The notes: generated by a model from the sequence alone, not told the origin. Counted from the stretch's first letter, positions 17,057 to 25,923 are shown. The stretch: DNA of 64,000 nt from an uncultured Roseibium sp. (GCF_963669205.1 NZ_OY769915.1:966001-1030000); one strand, 5' to 3'. Program-made: numbers and translations.

Positions 17057-18526
17057 TCAGTCAGCGGCCTCGTGCATCCTCTTGGCGATGTGCGAAATCC
17101 CGTCGGGAATCCGTGCTGAAGCGATGGAGGAATAGGCGAGCCGGTAGTGACCCTGCTGTTCTTCGCCTTGCGCGAAAAAGGCGCGACCGGCTTCGATCAG
17201 GACGCCGTCCTCGCGAAGCTGCATGGCCAGTCTGGAACTGTCGACGCCTTCCTTTGCCTTCATCCAGAAGGAAGATCCTCCGAACGTGCCCTGGCCGATC
17301 TGTGTCAGGCCGTTTTCCTGAAGGCTCTGCTCCATGATCGATCTGCGTTTCCGGTAGATGCGGCCCATGCGGGCGATCTGCGCGTCATAATGACCGAGGG
17401 ACAGGAAATAGGCCGCGGTGCGCTGGATGAGGCCGGGCGGGTGCCGCAGGACCAGCGAACGCAGGGCGCGCGCTTCGCGAATGAACGGCTCGGACGCGAC
17501 CAGATAGCCCAGCCGAAGACCCGGAAAGAGGGACTTGGAAAACGAACCGACATAAATGACCGACCCCGTCGGATCGAGCGATTTCAAGGCGGGCGAGGGC
17601 GACTTCAGGAACGAGATTTCGAACTCGTAATCGTCCTCCACGATGATGAAGCCCCGGCGCGCGGCCAGATCCAGAAGCCGTTCGCGCCGCGAAACAGGCA
17701 TTGTCGCATTGGTCGGGCAATGGTGGCTGGGCGTCGTGAACACGACGTCGGCGTCCTCGGGCAGGTCTTCCGGCGGCATGCCGGCGGCATCGACATCCAC
17801 CGCAACGGTGTTGCAGCGGGTCTGGCTCAGGATCTGGCGAAGCCCCGGGTAGCAGGGGTTCTCGATGGCGGCGGTGCGCCGCTGGGTCAGAAGGATCTGG
17901 GCCGTGATCCAGAGCGCGTGCTGCGCACCCATCGTGATCAGGATTTCCTCGGGCCGTGCAGTGATCGCGCGTCTCGGCAGGATCTGGCGCAGGATGAATT
18001 CGACAAGCATGGGGTCGTCACGCTCGTAATAGTCCGTCGCCAGCGTGTCGAAATCCTTCCGCCCGACGGCCTTGAGCGCACAGTTTCGCCAGTTGTGATG
18101 ATCGAACAGTCTCGAATCCGACTGACCGTAGATGAACGGATACTTGTAGTCGCGCCAGTTGTCGGGCCGCACCAGCGGCACGTGTTCGGAAAACCTTTGG
18201 CCGATCGTTTTCGACCAGTCCACCTGGGCCTTGTCCGACTGGTCCGGCAGCGAGAATTTCGGCCGGCTTGGAGCTGTCTGTGCAACGAAATAGCCGGACC
18301 GGCCCCTGGAGACGAGATACTCGTTCGACACCAGTTCCGTATAGGCGATCGTGACGGTGATCCTGGCAACGCCCAGATGCTCGGCCAGCTTGCGCGACGA
18401 CGGCATCTTCTCACCCGGCAGGCAGCGCCCCGAAAGGATCGCTTCCACGACCAGCCGCTGGATCTGCTGTTGGAGGGAAGTTTCATTGTCTGGCCGGAGA
18501 AAGAATGTCTCTGCCGGAATCGCCAT
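17057..18526 (-). CDS. tauR: MocR-family taurine regulator
   Basis: A 489-aa GntR/MocR protein: winged helix at about residues 15-82 (SLQQQIQRLVVEAILSGRC, MPSSRKLAEHLGVARITVT) and a fold-type-I aminotransferase-like domain to the C-terminus. The PLP-lysine region reads SVIYVGSFSKSLFPGLRLGY, as in other MocR proteins. TauR of Rhodobacter capsulatus, of the same family, activates taurine genes. Here the gene lies close to tpa-tauABC and its promoter carries the same direct repeats as xsc and tpa/tauA. One repeat (18529-18538) overlaps its own Shine-Dalgarno region, so autorepression is likely. The ATG at 18526 fits the family start. Identity as TauR is inferred from context and shared sites. 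Confidence 0.85.
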   Translation of the reverse strand: MAIPAETFFLRPDNETSLQQQIQRLVVEAILSGRCLPGEKMPSSRKLAEHLGVARITVTIAYTELVSNEYLVSRGRSGYFVAQTAPSRPKFSLPDQSDKAQVDWSKTIGQRFSEHVPLVRPDNWRDYKYPFIYGQSDSRLFDHHNWRNCALKAVGRKDFDTLATDYYERDDPMLVEFILRQILPRRAITARPEEILITMGAQHALWITAQILLTQRRTAAIENPCYPGLRQILSQTRCNTVAVDVDAAGMPPEDLPEDADVVFTTPSHHCPTNATMPVSRRERLLDLAARRGFIIVEDDYEFEISFLKSPSPALKSLDPTGSVIYVGSFSKSLFPGLRLGYLVASEPFIREARALRSLVLRHPPGLIQRTAAYFLSLGHYDAQIARMGRIYRKRRSIMEQSLQENGLTQIGQGTFGGSSFWMKAKEGVDSSRLAMQLREDGVLIEAGRAFFAQGEEQQGHYRLAYSSIASARIPDGISHIAKRMHEAAD

Positions 18527-18528
18527 GT

Positions 18529-18560
18529 CTGGCCCTAATTTTTGTTTTCCTTGGACTTAT
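18529..18560 (-). promoter_or_regulatory. Candidate TauR operator overlapping the tauR leader
   Basis: CTGGCCCTAA at 18529-18538 and TTGGACTTAT at 18551-18560 are direct repeats 22 bp apart, of the same consensus as the sites at xsc and tpa/tauA but in the opposite orientation relative to the gene. The first covers the AGGG ribosome-binding bases of tauR, which would suit negative autoregulation. Sites are seen; function is inferred. Confidence 0.6.
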
Positions 18561-18730
18561 AGAACAGGATTCTCGGGCGATTGGCAATTATGGCAGCAGA
18601 AACGCGAAGACTGGCGGCTCCGAAAGCGCGCCAGCCTTTGCGGCGCAGACATATGATCAGGGGGCAGCTGTTTCTCGAGAAGCCATCCTGAGGAGACCTT
18701 CCAACTGCATTTGCCCCGCCGGATCGAAAC

Positions 18731-19417
18731 GGAGCGGCATGGATGCCATGGTCAAGCCCACTGCTGTCCGGTTTAACTCGGAATTGATCTAGCGAGGCGA
18801 TTCCAGTCTATGAACTTGGCATTCCGGCTGAAGCGCAGCGGAAGGCCGGAACCCAGTAACCACCGGATTTTTCGTCTTGTTTCAGTCTCCGGCCGCAACG
18901 GGTACTGGGTCCCGGTCTTGCCGCTTGCACGGCAAACCGGGATGACAAATCGGGGGAACAATTCCGTATCCCGATTTGGCGCTGCACGGAACTATGCCGC
19001 TTTCTCAATGACATGAGTTCGGCAGTACTTTCTAAACCGGACAGCAATGGGTCAAGCCATGGCATGACCACAGTGAGCAGAATTTTTCCCCGCACATTAC
19101 CGTCTTCCCCAGTCATTGCAGGGCTTGACCCTGCAATCCATGCCGATTGGTTTCCGTCCGGGAACGCCTTGGAAAAGGCGCCCAGGAACTTGACCGCCTG
19201 CAAGCCCGGTCACCTCTTCTGCCGGGAGGGGTCGGCCTGAAAGGCCGGGTGAGGGATGAGAGGCACCCATTCGTCGCAGACGTCCGCCCCTCACCCTGAC
19301 CCTCTCCCGCCGGGAGAGGGAAAAGGAAGTATGCGGCGACCGTCTTCGGACCTCCGGACACCCTCAAACTGAGAATAAGACAACGGTTCCGTCCCGGACC
19401 TGATCCGGGACCTGCCG
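18731..19417. repeat. Intergenic palindromic repeats between tauR and tpa
   Basis: The gene-free stretch 18561-19524 holds several palindromes. At 19112-19144 GTCAT is followed by TGCAGGG, CTTGA, CCCTGCA and ATCCATGCC. At 19391-19417 TCCCGGA and TCCGGGA flank CCTGA. A degenerate copy of the CCATGGCA type lies inverted at 18731-18758. At 19287-19320 and about 19204-19258 are CCCTCACCCTGACCCTCTCCC-type repeats with GGGAGAGG arms. No coding potential is convincing here. Confidence 0.7.
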
Positions 19418-19524
19418 GGCACTTGTCATGAGGCCGCGGCTCGATGCCGGGGAGGCGCGGGCATTCAGCGCCGGCTGCAGTCCGGCCCCCGCCGCATTGA
19501 TGCGAGAGCCCGGAGGAGATGCCG

Positions 19525-20904
19525 TCAGCCGAAGACGCGTGTCAGAGCGCCGTCGATCGCATCGGTGATCTGGTCGATGTCGCTTTCACCGGCGATCAGC
19601 GCCGGAGACAGGCAGATGACGTTGTTGAGACCGGGCACGGCTCGGTTGCTGATGCCGATGATGACGCCCTGTGCCATGCAGTCGGCGGCAACCGCCTGCA
19701 TCTGCTTTTCGGCGACTGGTTCTTTCGTCCCGCGGTCCGCGACCAGTTCCGCACCGCAGAACAGGCCCTTGCCGCGGACATCGCCGACGACCCTGTGTTT
19801 CTCCATGAGGCCATGAAGGTTCGACATGAGCCGGTCGCCCATGCGCGTGGTGTTGTCCAGAAGGCTCTCGTCTTCGATGATGCGCATGTTTTCAAGCGCC
19901 GCGGCCGGCCCGGCCGTGCATCCGCCGAAGGTGGAAATGTCGCGGAAGAAACTCATCGGGTCGGACGCATCGTCCTTGAACATGTCAAAGACTTCTTCCG
20001 TGGTGACCATGCAGGCGATTGCCGCGTAGCCCGATGCGACGCCCTTGGCCATCGTCACGAAATCCGGCTTGATGCCGTAGTGCTGGTAGCCGAACCAGGT
20101 CCCGGTGCGTCCGACGCCGCAGACCACCTCGTCGATATGCAACAGGATGTCGTACTTCTTGCAGATCTCCTGGACCCGGTCCCAATAACCCTGGGGAGGT
20201 GTGATCACGCCGCCGCCGGCCGTTACCGGCTCCAGGCAGAGCGCACCGACCGTGTCCGCGCCTTCCCGCAGGATGACCTCCTCGATGGCGTCTGCAGCGC
20301 GTTCGCCGTAATTCTCTACATCCCACTGGGCGCGGTACTCGCAGCAATGGGGAACCTCAACGAAACCAGGGGTGTAGGGACCGTATTGCGCATTCCGTTC
20401 CTGCTGCCCGCCGGCGGAAATCGCCGTGATCGACGACCCGTGATAGTCGCGCTCGCGATAGAGGATCTTGTGTTTCTTGCCGCCGTAGCGCTTGTGCGCG
20501 ATCTGGCGCACCATCTTGAAGGCCTTTTCGTTGGCCTCGGTGCCCGAATTGGTGAAATAGACACGGCTCATGCCCGGCATCTTGGAAATCAGCCGTTCGG
20601 AAAACAGCGCGCCGGGGATCGAGCCCGCAGAATTCGCGAAGTAGTTCAGCTTCACCAGCTGGTCGCGAATGGCATCGGCGATGCTTTCGCGCCCGTAGCC
20701 GACATTGACGGTCCACACGCCGCCTGAAACGGCGTCCAGATGCTCCTTGCCTGTTGCGTCCCAGAGCTTCATGCCCTTGCCTTCGACCATGATCTTCGGA
20801 TCGATCGTCTCCAGCGCCTTGTGCTGAAGCAGATGATGCCAGACGTGGTTGCGGTCGGCCTCAATGATTTCGCTCAGATCATTCGGTGAAGCAGCGACGT
20901 TCAT
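19525..20904 (-). CDS. tpa: Taurine--pyruvate aminotransferase
   Basis: A 459-aa class-III aminotransferase. It has the family segments NSGTEANEKAFKMVRQ (about residue 120), LHIDEVVCGVGRTG (PLP-binding Asp region, about 263) and TMAKGVASGYAAIAC (Schiff-base Lys, about 291). Tpa moves the amino group of taurine to pyruvate, giving sulfoacetaldehyde for Xsc and alanine. It is divergent from tauABC with a shared 320-bp promoter region that bears TauR-type repeats. Other class-III enzymes (beta-alanine, GABA) are similar, but position beside tauABC, tauR and xsc makes Tpa the best call. Confidence 0.93.
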   Translation of the reverse strand: MNVAASPNDLSEIIEADRNHVWHHLLQHKALETIDPKIMVEGKGMKLWDATGKEHLDAVSGGVWTVNVGYGRESIADAIRDQLVKLNYFANSAGSIPGALFSERLISKMPGMSRVYFTNSGTEANEKAFKMVRQIAHKRYGGKKHKILYRERDYHGSSITAISAGGQQERNAQYGPYTPGFVEVPHCCEYRAQWDVENYGERAADAIEEVILREGADTVGALCLEPVTAGGGVITPPQGYWDRVQEICKKYDILLHIDEVVCGVGRTGTWFGYQHYGIKPDFVTMAKGVASGYAAIACMVTTEEVFDMFKDDASDPMSFFRDISTFGGCTAGPAAALENMRIIEDESLLDNTTRMGDRLMSNLHGLMEKHRVVGDVRGKGLFCGAELVADRGTKEPVAEKQMQAVAADCMAQGVIIGISNRAVPGLNNVICLSPALIAGESDIDQITDAIDGALTRVFG

Positions 20905-21051
20905 GGCGATGTCCTTTCAAAGCTGCGGGTCATGGACGCGAAGAGGGTGAATTCGTTTCGGACTGCGCAAGTGTTTTTTTGTGCGCCTGCTCACAATTCA
21001 AGCAGTCCGTTGCATCAATTGTTTTCAGTCAACACGGCCCGGCGGGGACAT

Positions 21052-21084
21052 ATAGGGCCAGATAAAGATATACAATAGATCCAG
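21052..21084. promoter_or_regulatory. Candidate TauR operator between tpa and tauA
   Basis: ATAGGGCCAG (21052-21061) and ATAGATCCAG (21075-21084) are direct repeats 23 bp apart, complementary in sense to CTGG-CCTAT as at the xsc promoter. They lie about 150 bp from the tpa start and 140 bp from the tauA start, so one site pair could activate both divergent units. The repeats are seen; the regulator assignment is inferred. Confidence 0.65.
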
Positions 21085-21224
21085 ATCAGTGTTTCTATTG
21101 TAACCCGGCCGTTCTGTCGTAACCATTTTCGCCATGCAGGCAAGCCGATATTCGAGGAGAGCGGCAAGAGACAGGAAAATCTGCACGTCTGTTAATGTAT
21201 CGAGGGAACAGTGAGAAAAAATCA

Positions 21225-22226
21225 ATGACCTACAGATCAAAACTTCTAGGCACATTCGCAGCTCTGGCATTCATGAGCGGGTTGCCGGCAAATTCATCCG
21301 CCGAGGAACTGACCGTGGCCTACTTCCTGGAGTGGCCGATGCCGTTCCAGTATGCCAAGGAAAAGGGCCTTTACGAAAAGGAACTCGGGGTTCCGATCAA
21401 CTGGGTATCGTTTGACACCGGTACGGCCATGTCCGCCGCGATGGCGTCCGGCGACGTTCAGATCGCCGTCAGCCAGGGTGTACCGCCCTTCGTCGTCGCA
21501 GCGTCCGCCGGCCAGGATATCATCCTGACGGACATCGCGGTGAGCTACTCCGAAAACGACAACTGCGTCGTGGCCGAAGCGCTCGAGATCGACAAGAACA
21601 ACGCCAAGGAACTGGAAGGCAAGCAGGTCGGTGTTCCGATCGGAACGGCAGCCCACTACGGCTTCCTGTCCCAGATGAAGCATTTCGGCGTTGACATCAC
21701 GACAATGGAAATCGTCGACATGGCACCTGCAGATGGCGCAGCCGCCTTCGCACAGGGCAGCCTGGACATGGTCTGCGGCTGGGGTGGTGCACTTCGCCGG
21801 ATGGTGGAACACGGCAACGTGCTTCTGACCGGAGCAGAAAAGGAAGAACTCGGCATTCTCGTGTTCGACGGCATCAGCGTCCCGGCCGATTTCGCGGCAG
21901 AAGACAGCGAAATGCTGACCAAGTTCCTCAAGGTGACCGCCGAAGCGAACGCCATGTGGAACAAGGGTGAGAACAAGGATGAGATGATTGCCGTCATCGC
22001 CAAGGATGCCGGTATGGACGTGGATGCAACTGCCGCCACGCTCGCAACCTTCACGTTCCCGAATGTTGAAGACAAGCTCAGCGACAAGTGGATGGGCGGC
22101 AACGTCCAGACCTTCATGCTCGGCGTGGCGGATGTCTTCCAGGAAGCCGGTTCGATCCCGCAGGCGCTCGACAGCTATGTCGACACCGTGGATTCCAGCT
22201 ACCTGGCGGCCACCAACACCGAGTAA
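21225..22226 (+). CDS. tauA: Taurine ABC transporter substrate-binding protein
   Basis: A 333-aa periplasmic binding protein with a cleavable signal peptide (hydrophobic core about residues 8-22, likely cleavage after NSSA near residue 26) and a mature start EELTVAYFLEWPMPFQYA typical of the taurine group. Residues such as DMVCGWGGALRRM in the second lobe also fit. It delivers taurine to TauBC. The ATG at 21225 gives a proper signal peptide; an upstream ATG at 21195 would add ten polar residues. It is the first gene of tauABC and is followed by a strong hairpin. Confidence 0.92.
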   Translation: MTYRSKLLGTFAALAFMSGLPANSSAEELTVAYFLEWPMPFQYAKEKGLYEKELGVPINWVSFDTGTAMSAAMASGDVQIAVSQGVPPFVVAASAGQDIILTDIAVSYSENDNCVVAEALEIDKNNAKELEGKQVGVPIGTAAHYGFLSQMKHFGVDITTMEIVDMAPADGAAAFAQGSLDMVCGWGGALRRMVEHGNVLLTGAEKEELGILVFDGISVPADFAAEDSEMLTKFLKVTAEANAMWNKGENKDEMIAVIAKDAGMDVDATAATLATFTFPNVEDKLSDKWMGGNVQTFMLGVADVFQEAGSIPQALDSYVDTVDSSYLAATNTE

Positions 22227-22247
22227 GGCCACATCCCTGCAAGATTT

Positions 22248-22271
22248 GGAGCGGCCGTTCCTGGCCGCTCC
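22248..22271 (+). other. Hairpin between tauA and tauB
   Basis: GGAGCGGCC at 22248-22256 pairs perfectly with GGCCGCTCC at 22263-22271 around a 6-nt loop; there is no real T-run. Hairpins at this place in ABC operons often protect the mRNA of the binding protein and lower expression of the membrane components. Role inferred. Confidence 0.6.
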
Positions 22272-22308
22272 ATCCTCCTTCCTTTCAAGCTGCAGGAGAT
22301 GACAGGCA

Positions 22309-23115
22309 ATGGACGGCCTCCATATCGAAAATGTCTCCATGCGTTTCGATCTTCCCAACGGAACACATGTACAAGCGCTCAAGGATGTTTCCATTGAGCT
22401 GAAGACCGGCGAGATCATGTCGGTTCTGGGGCCGTCGGGTTGCGGCAAGACCACCCTCTTGAACATCGTCGCGGGATTTCTGGCACCAACCGGCGGCCAG
22501 GTTCGCATGAACGGGCACGTTGTCACCGGACCGAATGCCGAGCGTGGCATGGTGTTCCAGAAAGGCGCCCTGTTCGAGTGGATGAACGTGCGCAAGAATG
22601 TCGAATTCGGGCCGCGCATGAAATCGACGCCCAAGCGCGAACGCGACCAGATCGTCGACCATCTTCTCGAGACGGTCGGCTTGCAGGATTTCAAGGAGAA
22701 GGCGGTTTACGAACTGTCTGGCGGCATGCAGCAGCGCGTCGCCCTGGCGCGTTGCCTTGCCAACGATCCCGACGTGATCCTGATGGACGAACCGCTCGGA
22801 GCGCTGGACGCCCTGACGCGTGAGAAGATGCAGGGCCTCGTCCTGAAGCTCTGGAAGGAAACCGGCAAGACCGTCATCCTGATCACGCACTCCGTCGAAG
22901 AAGCGCTGCTTCTGGGCGAGCGCCTGCTCGTCATGGCACCCCGGCCGGGTCGCATTCACAAGGAATACCGCCTGCCATTCGCGGAGCGGGGTGTCGAGGC
23001 GGACCTTCGTGAGGTCAAGAAGAGCGACGGGTTCGGCGAGACGCGCGAGGAAATCCTCTCGATGATCTGGGAAATGGAAGAGGAAATCATGGGCCGATCG
23101 GAGACCGCAGCATGA
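22309..23115 (+). CDS. tauB: Taurine ABC transporter ATPase
   Basis: A 268-aa ABC ATPase with Walker A GPSGCGKTT (about residue 42), signature LSGGMQQRVALARCL (about 139), Walker B VILMDEPLGALDALT (about 158) and the switch His in ITHSVEEA (about 195). It powers taurine import with TauC. The start ATG at 22309 has GCAGGAGATGACAGGC upstream. Its end overlaps tauC by four bases (ATGA at 23112-23115). Nitrate/sulfonate/taurine-type ATPases are alike; tauA and tpa next to it support taurine. Confidence 0.93.
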   Translation: MDGLHIENVSMRFDLPNGTHVQALKDVSIELKTGEIMSVLGPSGCGKTTLLNIVAGFLAPTGGQVRMNGHVVTGPNAERGMVFQKGALFEWMNVRKNVEFGPRMKSTPKRERDQIVDHLLETVGLQDFKEKAVYELSGGMQQRVALARCLANDPDVILMDEPLGALDALTREKMQGLVLKLWKETGKTVILITHSVEEALLLGERLLVMAPRPGRIHKEYRLPFAERGVEADLREVKKSDGFGETREEILSMIWEMEEEIMGRSETAA

Positions 23116-24374
23116 CCGGATCAGTCGTTTTCCTTGTTTATGCCGGCCTGTTCCTCGCAAGCTATTTCCTCGTGAGCTACCTCAGCAGCATCATGCAGCG
23201 CGGTCAGGATTTCACCAGCCTGAAGACCGTGACATTCGGTGATGAAAGCGCAATCAGACCGAACCGGGCTGCATCCGTCATTTCGGTCTTCGTGATCTTT
23301 TTCATCTGGGGCGCGTTCACCGGTTCGAAACTCGTTCCGTTTCATGTCCCCGGGCCGTTCACCGGCGAGACCAGCTTCACCTATTCCGTGACGAACGATG
23401 CGGGTGAAACCGGTGATGCGACGGTGGACGTCATCGTCCATGAACCGGGTGCAAAGATTGACGACCCGGAAGTCGCCACGACAGAGGGGCTTGCCCAGAA
23501 CGATTCCGGTACTGTCGGCGCCTGGCGGTCCGTCCTGTTGCGCGTTACGCGCAACGACGGGGAAGGGGCCCGCGTCACGGCAGTGAACGGTCAGGCGATC
23601 GAGCCCGGCCAGTCGGTTTCCGTCGACAACGGTACGGTCAGCATGACGCCGAAAGGGTCGCTGAACTTCGAGCCCGACAAGGGCCTGCAGATGGAACCGA
23701 TCTGGATGCCGTCGCCTGAGGCCGTCGCCAGCCGGTTCACCGAAATTGCCTCCGAGGGCTACCAGAACTTCACGCTTTGGGAACACCTAGGCTGGTCGCT
23801 GCTCCGCGTGGTTGGCGGCTTTGTCGCCGGTTCTATCATCGGCATTCCGCTCGGATACGCCATGGGGCTTTCCAGCTGGGTGCGTGGCTGGTTCGACCCG
23901 ATCGTCGAATTCATGCGGCCCGTTCCGCCACTGGCGCTGATCCCGCTGGTCATCATCTGGTTCGGGATCTGGGAAACCGGCAAGATCGTCCTGCTGTTCC
24001 TGGCCGCACTCTGGATCATGACCATTGCCGCACGGGCGGGCGTCTCGGGCGTGAACATCAGTAAGGTGCACGCTGCCTTCTCGCTGGGAGCCAACAAGCG
24101 GCAGATCCTGCGCTACGTCATCGTGCCCAATTCCCTGCCCGAGATCTTCACCGGCGCGCGCGTCGCCATGGGCGTGTGCTGGGGAACGGTTGTTGCGGCG
24201 GAACTCGTTGCGGCGCAGAAGGGAGCCGGGATGATGATCATCGCGGCGTCGAAATTCCAGCTGACCGACATCGTCATCATGGGGATCATCCTCATCGGCA
24301 TCGTCGGCTACAGCATCGACATCCTGATGCGCATGGCCGAGCGGGTGCTCGTGCCCTGGAAGGGCCGCGCCTGA
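23112..24374 (+). CDS. tauC: Taurine ABC transporter permease with extra periplasmic beta domain
   Basis: A 420-aa permease, well over the usual 250-290 aa of TauC. Residues about 220-420 are a standard BPD permease core, including the EAA-type loop VHAAFSLGANKRQILRYVIVP (about 315-335). The first 75 residues hold two membrane segments (about 5-26 and 53-72). Between LVPFHVPGPFTG (about 85) and IWMPSPEAV (about 197) lies an insert of about 110 residues with SFTYSVTNDAGETGDATVDV and RVTAVNGQAIEPGQSVSV, which resemble cadherin-like/VCBS beta domains of RTX adhesins. The insert should face the periplasm. Start overlaps tauB. Function as the taurine permease is clear; the role of the insert is unknown. 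Confidence 0.9.
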   Translation: MTGSVVFLVYAGLFLASYFLVSYLSSIMQRGQDFTSLKTVTFGDESAIRPNRAASVISVFVIFFIWGAFTGSKLVPFHVPGPFTGETSFTYSVTNDAGETGDATVDVIVHEPGAKIDDPEVATTEGLAQNDSGTVGAWRSVLLRVTRNDGEGARVTAVNGQAIEPGQSVSVDNGTVSMTPKGSLNFEPDKGLQMEPIWMPSPEAVASRFTEIASEGYQNFTLWEHLGWSLLRVVGGFVAGSIIGIPLGYAMGLSSWVRGWFDPIVEFMRPVPPLALIPLVIIWFGIWETGKIVLLFLAALWIMTIAARAGVSGVNISKVHAAFSLGANKRQILRYVIVPNSLPEIFTGARVAMGVCWGTVVAAELVAAQKGAGMMIIAASKFQLTDIVIMGIILIGIVGYSIDILMRMAERVLVPWKGRA

Positions 24375-24408
24375 CAGGGAGCCTGACAGGCCACCCGAGA
24401 TATTGGAG

Positions 24409-24440
24409 GCGCGGCGCGAGCCGCGCTTCTTCTGTTTTTC
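24409..24440 (+). terminator. tauABC terminator
   Basis: GCGCGGC (24409-24415) and GCCGCGC (24420-24426) pair around GCGA and are followed by TTCTTCTGTTTTT, 35 bp after the tauC stop. This is a standard intrinsic terminator. Confidence 0.8.
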
Positions 24441-24485
24441 GCCAAGAGAAAGAACACTGCATTTGCATTATCCGCGTTCGGGTCA

Positions 24486-24515
24486 CCGTCTTTTTTGACA
24501 TGGGAAAAAAGACGG
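24486..24515. other. Perfect 11-bp inverted repeat in gene-free region
   Basis: CCGTCTTTTTT (24486-24496) and AAAAAAGACGG (24505-24515) are exact complements around 8 nt. It lies in the AT-rich, gene-free stretch 24375-24792 downstream of the tauC terminator. It could be a weak second terminator or a protein-binding site; the rest of the stretch shows nothing I can name. Confidence 0.4.
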
Positions 24516-24792
24516 ATGAAGAACAGATATAGTTTATCCGATTGAAAATACGAGATTATTTAAGTATATTGTCAATGTGGGCATTGGTTAAATTTGATGT
24601 CTACTTGAAATTGGAGGCCCTGATTTCAGTGGGGTCCACAAAATTAAATCGTGCTTAGTATTTGTAGACGTGCGCCGATCGGTTCCTTTGGCCGGCCCGG
24701 CGAACGATACCGATTGATTGCAACTCCGGGTACTCCAGACCGGCTTGGAGCCTCGAACGTCGGCCGTTTTATTGTGTTTTGGAGGCGAGATC

Positions 24793-25047
24793 GTGAAACA
24801 TGCTGCTCCGAAAGAAAAACATTTCATCCTGCGCCAGGAACTGGTGAGTGTCATCCGCAGGCATCAGGACACGCTCTGTCCGGCAGAACTGCTGGCGGTT
24901 TCGAGCCAGCTTGTCGGCAATCTGATTGCCTTGCAGGACGAAACCAGACTGTCGCCCGAAATCGCGATGGAAATCGTTCTGTGCAACATCGAGGAAGGCA
25001 ACCGCACCGCCATCGCCGATGTGGAAGTGCAGACCGGCACGATGTGA
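24793..25047 (+). CDS. Small conserved-looking hypothetical protein
   Basis: An 84-aa soluble protein starting at a GTG with GGAGGCGAG six bases upstream. It reads MKHAAPKEKHFILRQELVSV and then an alpha-helical segment, with LCPAELLAVSSQLVGNLIAL and LSPEIAMEIVLCNIEEGN. I do not recognise a family. The strong ribosome site and balanced helical composition support a real gene. It stands alone after the taurine operon; the following 371 bp (25048-25418) hold no gene I can support. Confidence 0.6.
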   Translation: MKHAAPKEKHFILRQELVSVIRRHQDTLCPAELLAVSSQLVGNLIALQDETRLSPEIAMEIVLCNIEEGNRTAIADVEVQTGTM

Positions 25048-25418
25048 CGGTTGCCTGTGCCGGCGGAGTTCGCACGCACTCTGTACACAGCAGGGGTGGC
25101 AGGTGACCGCAATCGTGGTTTGCAATCACCCTGCTCATTGAGGACGACCTCACTTGATGTCAGAACTGCAGCAGTTTGCGGTGCTCGTTTCCGATCCAAA
25201 TTCCGGAAACATTGCAATTGCCCTTGTCTTTCTTAAGCACCATGCCGCGCGCGGGGGCCCGGACCAAGGCTGCCCTTGCCATGGCAAACGCGGATTTTAT
25301 ATTCCGAAGCTGAACAGGTGCCGACGACGAAAGAGACATGACAGCGCGCGGTGCTTTGGTGACCGCAGAAGGCTCTTCCGGCGGCGCGCAGGCCCGTCCA
25401 GCAAGGAAACCCGAACAG

Positions 25419-25658
25419 ATGACCGATCCCGTAATCGCACAGAAAGCCCCGTTTGCCGTCGAGGTGGAAGCGGGCAAATCCTACTTCTGGTGTTCCTGCG
25501 GCCGCAGCGCCAACCAGCCGTTCTGCGACGGCAGCCACAAGGACACCGGTCTCGCGCCGGTCAAATACACCGCCGAAAAGGATGGCCGTACGTTTTTCTG
25601 CGGCTGCAAGAACTCCGCAAACGCTCCGATGTGCGATGGCAGCCATTCGAAGCTTTAG
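25419..25658 (+). CDS. Dual CDGSH-type iron-sulfur protein
   Basis: A 79-aa protein with two CDGSH motifs: CSCGRSANQPFCDGSH (about residues 34-49) and CGCKNSANAPMCDGSH (about 61-76). Each supplies three Cys and one His for a [2Fe-2S] cluster. Compact bacterial proteins with two tandem motifs are known in the mitoNEET superfamily and are thought to act in redox or cluster transfer in the cytosol. The start at 25419 has AAGGA about 11 bases upstream. The stop codon TAG (25656-25658) is the first base triplet of a MITE, so the original 3' end may have been changed by insertion. Confidence 0.88.
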   Translation: MTDPVIAQKAPFAVEVEAGKSYFWCSCGRSANQPFCDGSHKDTGLAPVKYTAEKDGRTFFCGCKNSANAPMCDGSHSKL

Positions 25659-25923
25659 GGTACGGACCCATAAATGAAGCCCATTTGGCGGCAGAAATGG
25701 CAAAATCTCGCGAGGAAGCGTGCGCAGAGCGGGCTTTATGCCCGGTCAAGCGCGGTGACGCTGCGAGGTGACGCCATTTTACCGTCCTTCGGATTTGGCC
25801 GTTTTGGCCATCTGCCACGTCGCGAAAGGCTTGAAAATGAACCACATTTCCTGCACTTTCGCTCCTCGCAGTTGGTCAAGACGATCCAAACCAAATTGAC
25901 TTCATTTATGAGTCCGTACCCTA
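25656..25923. mobile_element. MITE-like element 2 with about 32-bp inverted ends
   Basis: A 268-bp non-coding element. Its ends, TAGGGTACGGACCCATAAAT on the left and the complement of TAGGGTACGGACTCATAAAT on the right, are inverted repeats with one mismatch in the first 24 bp and more beyond. It is flanked by YTAR-like bases as for element 1 and probably also uses an IS5-type transposase, though the termini differ from element 1. It separates the CDGSH gene from the acetyltransferase gene. An internally deleted copy is at 46810-46840. The rest of 25659-26123 holds a repeated GCATGGCGTTGGCA word at about 25967 and 26011 and no gene. Confidence 0.72.

Noticed and set aside
25154..25771. Open frame overlapping the CDGSH gene in another phase
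   Set aside because: It runs through the CDGSH coding region and into the MITE, with Arg-rich translation and no Shine-Dalgarno.
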